Position numbers and translations under genes: made by a program. Shown here one piece after another: positions 56,900-64,000 of a stretch of DNA of 64,000 nt. Every line of letters begins with the position of its first letter. The stretch's first letter is position 1. The stretch is from Daldinia sp. FL1419 (Eukaryota; Ascomycota; Sordariomycetes; Xylariales; Hypoxylaceae), in NCBI GenBank assembly GCA_025201765.1, contig MU623359.1:279992-343991 (forward strand), given 5' to 3'. The notes beneath the pieces are model-generated. The model saw only the letters and a program-made list of their open reading frames with translations. It did not search any database and was not told the origin of the DNA.

Positions 56900-59800
56900 T
56901 TTTTTTTTTTTTTTTTTTGTATAATGTGAAAAATGTGTTGCCTTTTAAGGTTTTTGATAATGTGTATAAAGGTGTTTTTAATTGCATTTAGGGGTTAAAT
57001 TTGGTTTAAATTTAAAATTTTTGATTTATATTTATTGGAAATTACTTTATATTAAAGTTTTTATTAATTATGGAATATCTTTTTCTTAAAATTTCTTACT
57101 TATTTTATAATTAGAATCCCAAGGCATTTTTAAATTTAATAAATATATCTTTAAATAATAATTTAATAAGGTTATTAATTATTTATTATTAAATAAGGGT
57201 ATATATAAAATTAATTTTTTTAGATTATTATTTTTTTAAAAAAAAATATATATCTATTTTAATATATTTAATGTATATATAAAATTAAAGATTTTTAATT
57301 AATATTAATATTCTTTAATTATTCCTAAAAATAATTATAATAATAATTTAATCTTATATTGTTATTAATTCTATTAATAAATGATACAATTATATGATTT
57401 CTTTTATAATATTTATTATATTTTTAAATTTAAATTTATATATTAATATAATTATAATAAATTATTTTTTTAATAACTAATTAATAATTCTATTATTAAT
57501 ATTAAAAATATATCTTAAAATTAATTATTTAAATTATATGTATCCTATAAAATCAACATCTATCTACCTTGTAAAATTATTCAAATCTCTTTAATATATA
57601 AATTTATAAGTTAAAGTACTTTTAAGGTATTTAAAAATCTTTTTTATTATTATTAAATATATTATAGTGGGGTTTTTCATATAATAGTTTAAATATGAAA
57701 TAATATATGTTATATTTAGTCTAATATCTATCATAATATATATCAAGCATCTTATAACTTATATATATTATTTGATATTTTTAACCAATATAATATAATC
57801 ATCTAAAAATTTTATAATCTTTAATATATTAATTAGGGTAGTTATAAGGTTAGATTTTTATTGGCTAAAATCTTTTATAATTTTTTTTAAATATACTTTC
57901 TAACTAAACCTTATAATTTTATTAAAATAAATTTTTTTAATAATTATTTTTAAATAATATAAATAAGGATTTAAATTAATTATCTTAAACTTTTCAATAA
58001 ATTTAATTTTAATTTTATTAATTTTGGTCTTAGAAGGCTTTGTGATTAGTAAATTGTTAATATAAATTGTTATATAGTTATAACCTTTTGTAAATATATT
58101 TATATCTAAATTTAATACTTTAAAATCTAAAATGAATAAATATGTTAATAATGTTTGGTATTATACCCTTAATATTTATTTAAAATTGTATAAGGCTTTT
58201 TTGAATTTGTAGTATTTATTTATTTTATTATTAAATTCAAAGAATTATTTAATATATATATCTTTATTAATATTCTTATATAAGAATATTATAATTATAT
58301 TTATTTATTTAACTTTTAAATCTAAAATAGTTATTATAATGAAGATTATCTTATAATTTATAAATTTAACAATTAAAATAAAGGTATTAATATAATTTAA
58401 CCTTTTAATTTATTTAAAGTTTTATATAATTTATTTAATTTTATATTAAATAATTTCCCTATTGGGACCTTTTTTTATTTTGTAGATTTATTTATTTAAA
58501 AATAGTTTTTGTTTTGTTAGTAAATTACAGAACTTTTATATATAATTATTCACTAATAATTAATATTCAATATCCATAGTCTTATGTCACTTAAGCCACC
58601 TAAAATTGTATTTGGCCTTTTAGTATAATTTAGGTTCAAATTTTATAATAATGATTATAATATTGATTAAGTATATGGTATATATAAAAGCTAAACTTGC
58701 TTTAAACTAATACCTATATAATAATAATTATAATATCATTTATTTAAATTTATATTTAGGGGGTTTCTATAAGGGACTATCCATATATAATTTAGGAGGT
58801 TATTCTTATATAAATATACCTAATTATATATTTAATCTTCTTAAAAATATAAAATTCTTTGATTAATCATTTTATAATATGTTATTAGGTTTTTTAAATA
58901 TAAATAATAAATTAAGGTTTATTTAATCTAGAATCAATTTTGATATAGGTTGATTTTTAGGTAGTTCCTAAGTAATATTATTGTTTCTTGTATATATATG
59001 TGGTAGTAGTAATAATATTAATTTAAATTTTATATATTTTCTTAAGATTATAGATTTATTTATTAATATATGTAAATATTCTTCTTTAAATATTATATTA
59101 TTAATATTAATTATTTTATTTTTATTTATTAAAAATATCCTGTAAATATGTATATTGTTACTTATGTAGCTTAATATTTTATAAGTTATGGTTTTTTTTT
59201 GGAATATGTTGGCTTTCTGATCTTTTAGGTAGTATTTATTTAAATCTAGGGTGATTATATATATTAAGTTTAATATATCTCTATATTAAATTTTATATGG
59301 GGTTTTGTTTAAGGTATTATAAAATAATTTGTTTATAATATATAAAGTTGTTTATATAATAATCAACCAATATTTATTCAATATCCCATTCCTTTTAGTT
59401 TGTATAAGGATAGTCTTTATCTTAATCTTAAATTTGCTAATAATATTTTTAATAAAGTTCTTTAATTAAGATTATTTTATAATTATGTATTTGATTATTA
59501 TATTTTTTTATTAATAAAAATATTTAAATTTATTATTAATATATATATTTAAAATATTTAAAATAATTATGTAATATCATTGTTTAAATTTTTCCCATTT
59601 TTCGAAAAAATCCTTAAAGGTTTATAATTAATTTTTCGGGTTTTTAAGCAGAATGGCCCAGGTCATATGTAAAAAATCACAAGTTATTATTAATTAACCT
59701 TTATAATTATTGATGCCTTAGGTGTCCATGGGTATATTAATTTTATCTAAATATAGTGATTTTAATTTATAAGTGTTTTTTTTTAGGGATTCCTTATAGG

Positions 59801-60540
59801 ATATTTTATTTATTTTATTTTTTATATAAGTTTTGTATAAGTAATGTTTTTTTAAGGGTTTTATATTTATAAATATTTTTATTAATTTTTTAAGGTTTTG
59901 ATTATTAAGATGTTTTAATCTTTTATATTATATTTTAAGTAAAGGGTTAGATATAAAATAAAAATAAAGAATTATATTAAAGCCTATTATATTAAGGTAG
60001 TTATTTTTTTAATTAATTATATATAAATTATTTATTTTGATTATAATTAAGAATATTTTTTTACCTTTAATTTTATAAATTAAATTCTATTAAAATAGGA
60101 ATTTAATGTCTTTATGGGTTAATTATAATATTAAAATAAGGTTGTAGGTTAGGTTAGGGCAATATATAATATTTAAAATTTTGATTATTTTAAAATTTCT
60201 ATCTATAATAATTTTAATTATTATAATACCTTAGAGTTTAAGTGTGATGGTTTTTCTTATTGATATTGTAAATGTACGATTCCTTATATAAGTATAAATT
60301 AATAAATAATATTTTATTACAATAGTTGGTTTAATTATAATTGTTATTAATTATAATTACTTTTTTAAGTTTAGCTATTAATTCTTTAATTTTAAGTTTA
60401 TTTATAATTATAAATCTTAAGGTTTTTAATATTTCTATTGTGGATAAGTTAGTAGGTATATAGTTTAATATAGGGGTAATTATAAAAATTAATAGTTTTG
60501 TTAGTATACCCTGCATTTAGTTATTTTGTATTTTATTTAA
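56900..60540 (-). mobile_element. RIP-degraded Copia (Ty1) retrotransposon
   Basis: Read on the minus strand, the AT-rich DNA still shows the order of a Copia reverse transcriptase. A KKALYNFK segment (58182-58205) matches the KALYGLKQ motif, and close after it comes a decayed WYQT site (about 58152-58168). YINNLLI at about 58043-58064 is the YVDDLLI active site with both Asp changed to Asn, the outcome of G-to-A RIP. Further downstream sense resembles the region before RNase H. A gag-like open remnant of 61 codons sits at 60331-60516. The codons are full of stops and the catalytic Asp pair is lost, so the element is dead. Exact ends and LTRs could not be found; limits are approximate. Confidence 0.7.
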
Positions 60541-60840
60541 TATATTGTGCTTTAATTTTTCGGATAAATATCCCTAAAAAAATTTAAATAGGATATTTAG
60601 CTTTAGTAGATTTATTGGTGCTTTGGTTATAGTATTATTAAATGTTATAAATATTATAGTAGTTATAGGTTTTGGTGTGTTTTAGGAGTTTTTGTAGGTT
60701 AATGTTATAGTAATAAGTTTTTTCTTCTCTTTTAGTTTTTTTGGATTTATCTTTTATATTATTTTGCCAGCTTTATGGTTATAATTCCGGATATTCCTAA
60801 AAATATTTAATAAGATTATAGGTTATAATATAGCATCTTA

Positions 60841-61555
60841 CAATTATATAATAAATGTATATAAGATCTTTTCTTTTGCTTGACGCAATGCACACATAAA
60901 AGTGAAGTGGGTTTTTCGAGGCGGTACTGGACCATGAACGCAACGGGTATGGTGGTATTATACTGCAGTATTGCAGAGTGTAAACAAGGTATATAAAGAG
61001 GATTAAAATTAGTTGGGAAGGGTCACGGATTAGTAGCATTATTTTGAATCATTTTGGAAAATAAATATAATATTATGGTGTTAAAAAGAAGGTTGTAAAA
61101 GTAAGAATATATAATGGTTTTTTATAAAAATATGAAATTATTTATATATATTTATATTTTATATAAATTATATATATTTTGGCCTTCCTTTAAAATAACC
61201 TTTTTATAATATAGTAATATTTTTATTATTTATTAAAAAAAATAATAAAATTATTTTAAATTTCGTTATTACCTTATACCTAGGTTATTACCATATTATT
61301 TCATATAATTGGCATTATAATATATAAAATGATTTTTTTATATTAAAATTTAATTATTTTTATTAAAAGGTAAATTCCAATAAAAATATAAAATAAAATT
61401 AAAATTATAATAATGTAATTTATTTAAATAGGTAGTAAGTAAGTTTTTTCTGGAACATAATTCTTACCCAGAATAAATATTAAGAGATGGATTGGATACC
61501 TATAATATATTCTAGATAAATTGGGGTAATAATAAATAAATAAATAAATAAATAT
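60841..61555 (+). repeat. Left arm of long inverted repeat
   Basis: About 715 bp whose reverse complement appears at 61949-62663, with pairing positions adding to about 123504 throughout. Checked matches: 61523-61526 GGGG with 61978-61981 CCCC, 61041-61059 with 62445-62463, and 60925-60949 with 62555-62579. The segment 60870-61030 keeps normal GC content and holds a small open frame on the minus strand without recognisable domain. Confidence 0.8.
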
Positions 61556-61948
61556 ATAAGATCTAATCTTTTTTTACATTTTTTACTTTTATTAAGGTAA
61601 TTAATTAAAACTATTTTATTATCCTTATTTCTAAATTTTTGGGTTTATTTTTTTTATTAAATTAATTTAATAATATTATTAATATTAATAATAATTTTAA
61701 TAATTTAATTAATATTATTTTATAAGGGGATAATATTATAATTTTGGAAGAATGTAATAAAAAATATATTGTAATTATTTTTTAAGATATTAAAGAATTT
61801 ATTAATTAAGTAAGGTTTATTAATTATATAAATTTAATTTAATTTTTTAAAATTAATTTGAAATTATTATAATTTTAATAATAATATTATAATTAATCCT
61901 TTAAAATTTAATAAAATAATATTTTATTTAAATATTAAATTTTAGAAT

Positions 61949-62663
61949 ATTATTTATTATTTATTTATTTATTATTACCCCAATTTACCTAGAATATATT
62001 ATAGGTATCTGATCTATCTTTTAGTATTTATTTCGGGTAGGAACTGTGTTCCGAAGAAAACCTACCCGCTACCTATTTAAATAAATTACATTATTATAAT
62101 TTTGGTTTTATTTTATATTTTTATTAAAATTTACCCTTTAATAGAAATGATTAAACTTTAATATAGAAAAATAATTTATATATTATAATGCCCAAATTTT
62201 GTAAAATAGTGTAGCAGTGGCCTGGGTGTGGGGCGATAACGAGGTCTAAAATAATTTTATTATTTTCTTTATAAATAATAAAAGTATTGTTATATTATAA
62301 AGAGGTTGTTCTGGAGGAGGGCTAGGATATATGTAGTTTGTATAGGGTATAAATATATATGAATGATTTTATATTTTTATAAAAAGCCATTATTTATTCT
62401 TATTTTTATAATTTTCTTTTTAATACCATAATATTATATTTATTTTTTAAAATAATTCAAAATAATGTTATTAATTTATAACCCTTCTTAATTAATTTTA
62501 ATTTTCTTTATATATTTTACTTATATTTTATAATATTATAGTATAATATTATTATACCTATTACGTTCATAATCCAGTATTATTTTAAAAAACTTATTTT
62601 ATTTTTATATATATATTATATTAAATAAAAAAAAATTTATATATTTATAAATATTTTAATATT
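61949..62663 (-). repeat. Right arm of long inverted repeat
   Basis: Reverse-complement partner of 60841-61555. Where the left arm retains C or G, this arm almost always has T or A, so the differences are RIP-type transitions with almost no indels. A unique AT-rich spacer of about 390 bp (61556-61948) separates the arms. Confidence 0.8.
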
Positions 62664-64000
62664 TTTCTAATTTTATTTTATTATTAACCTTCTTTAAATA
62701 TTTTGATTTCTTTATTAAAAATTATTATAATATTTTAGATTTAATGCGATATTTTAATATTATATTGTGCTGGGATTATAATCCCAATGTAGTTACATAT
62801 TATGAAAATAACTTATTTATTAAAAATAGAAAATTATATAAAGAATGTAATTATATTTTTCCGGTGTAATTCCGAAAATTAATTAATAAAACTTTATTAT
62901 AATTTTTCTAAAATTTTTAAGCCTTTAAGAAATTTATTTAAAGATTATTAATAATATCTAACAATTATTTTTATTATATTTAGTCCTTTATTTGCCAAAT
63001 TTACAATTCTCGTACGTTCTAGTAATCTTAAGAAAATTATTTATTTTAGCATTATTAATACTGTAATTATTTTGCAATGTAACCCCATTTTGTACCTAAT
63101 TTATTAATATTTATTAATTATAATATAAGATTTACGGGAAAATTAATTCTAAAGGGAAGCGCATCTGTGTCACCTCATCCCCAACAATCCGCATTATCCA
63201 CATATGCTGTTATTGCGGCGATCTTTCACTCAGGAGGTTCAGTTTAGAATATTATATTTTTTTTTTTTTTTTTTTTTATATAATTTATATTCTTTTTTAA
63301 GGATTTTTTAAAATTTAATTATAATATTTTTATTAATTATTATATTCTTAAAATTCTTTTCTAAGCAATACCTTATATACCCATATATTTTATTTTATTA
63401 ATCTTATTAGGATTTGATTTTTTTATACTATTTAATTAATAAAAGATTTTTAAAGGTTTCTTCTATTTCTATTATTAAAGTTATTTTATTAATACCTTTT
63501 AAAAACATCCTTTTATACTTTTATATTATTAGGTAATTAAGTATATTTTTTTTAAATATTAACTATTTATTTATTAATTTTAATTTAATAATATTATTCA
63601 GGGTTATAATACCTATTTTTATTTTTAAAATTATTAATAAAATATTAAAAAAGATTTTATAATATTTTAAAAATCTTTATTAATTTATTTTAATAAAATT
63701 ACTTTATTATTATAATTAATAAATTAAATGGTTTAAATATCTAATTTAATATAGTTATAAGGTATATAATTTAATTTAAGATTATTGTTGGATTAATATT
63801 TGAATCTTTATTTAATAAATTTAGAATAAATATTTTAAATGAGGTATTAAAATATTATAATAAATTTTATGGGATAATGATTTTAAAATTAAAATAATTT
63901 ACATTTAAATTATTTAAAAGAAATATTGGTAATATATTATTAATATTTAATAAAGGTAATTTTAGTAATATTATTAATAATAGATAATTAGGATTTTTAA

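Larger units (their letters stand above)
56480..64000. repeat. RIP-like AT-rich repeat block
   Basis: From about 56480 to the window end most lines contain very few G or C, and CA and TG dinucleotides have largely turned into TA. This is what repeat-induced point mutation leaves behind. It contains the Copia relic and the inverted repeat described separately. Short GC-normal islands persist at about 60880-61030 and 63148-63243. T-tracts occur at 56900-56918 and 63257-63277. No living gene is present. Confidence 0.85.

Noticed and set aside
60797..61039. 80-codon minus frame in the left arm of the inverted repeat
   Set aside because: Its open state reflects less RIP in this arm; no domain, and the mirrored copy is destroyed.

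Overview
This window comes from a filamentous ascomycete, most likely a Sordariomycete. The genes are split by short GT-AG introns (about 50-310 bp) with CTAAC/CTAAT-type branch sites. Intergenic spaces are long. The gene families are typical of Pezizomycotina: DUF1996, CE5 cutinase, Dal5-type permease, expanded kinase-like proteins and LAG1 ceramide synthase. The last 7.5 kb is an AT-only block of the kind left by repeat-induced point mutation (RIP). The species cannot be read from the sequence alone.

Layout. 1-5.3 kb: empty spacer, then a three-exon membrane acyltransferase (minus). 5.3-11.8 kb: no supported gene. 11.8-16 kb: a small hypothetical protein, an intronless alpha/beta hydrolase and a RING-finger protein. 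17.1-18.7 kb: two dead secondary-metabolism genes, a P450 tail (minus) and a highly reducing polyketide synthase tail with KR and ACP pieces (plus). 19-23.1 kb: a two-exon mitochondrial CsbD/LEA-like protein and a ten-exon atypical kinase. 23.7 kb: a tRNA-like SINE relic. 25-34.7 kb: a reconstructed small secreted Cys-rich gene, a seven-exon DUF1996 secreted protein, an intact four-exon P450 and a His/Pro-rich secreted repeat protein. 37.2-43.3 kb: a mitochondria-directed kinase-like protein, a second reconstructed small secreted Cys-rich gene, a GPI-type cutinase and an RNase H-fold protein without catalytic residues. 44.4-55.4 kb: a conserved block with a YMC1-type mitochondrial carrier, a RINT1/Tip20 vesicle-tethering subunit, a Dal5-family permease, a secreted Kelch protein and a ceramide synthase. 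56.5-64 kb: a RIP-destroyed Copia retrotransposon and a long inverted repeat in which one arm keeps GC-rich stretches that are AT-only in the other.

No operon-like logic is expected. Two functional themes stand out. The first is a secretome-rich, gene-sparse zone (25-42 kb) with a cutinase, DUF1996, two candidate Cys-rich effector-like proteins and a proline/histidine repeat protein with possible Kex2 sites. The second is the remains of a polyketide cluster (17-18.7 kb) near an intact P450. Exon joins were made by hand from splice signals and frame continuity; none was checked against RNA or databases.
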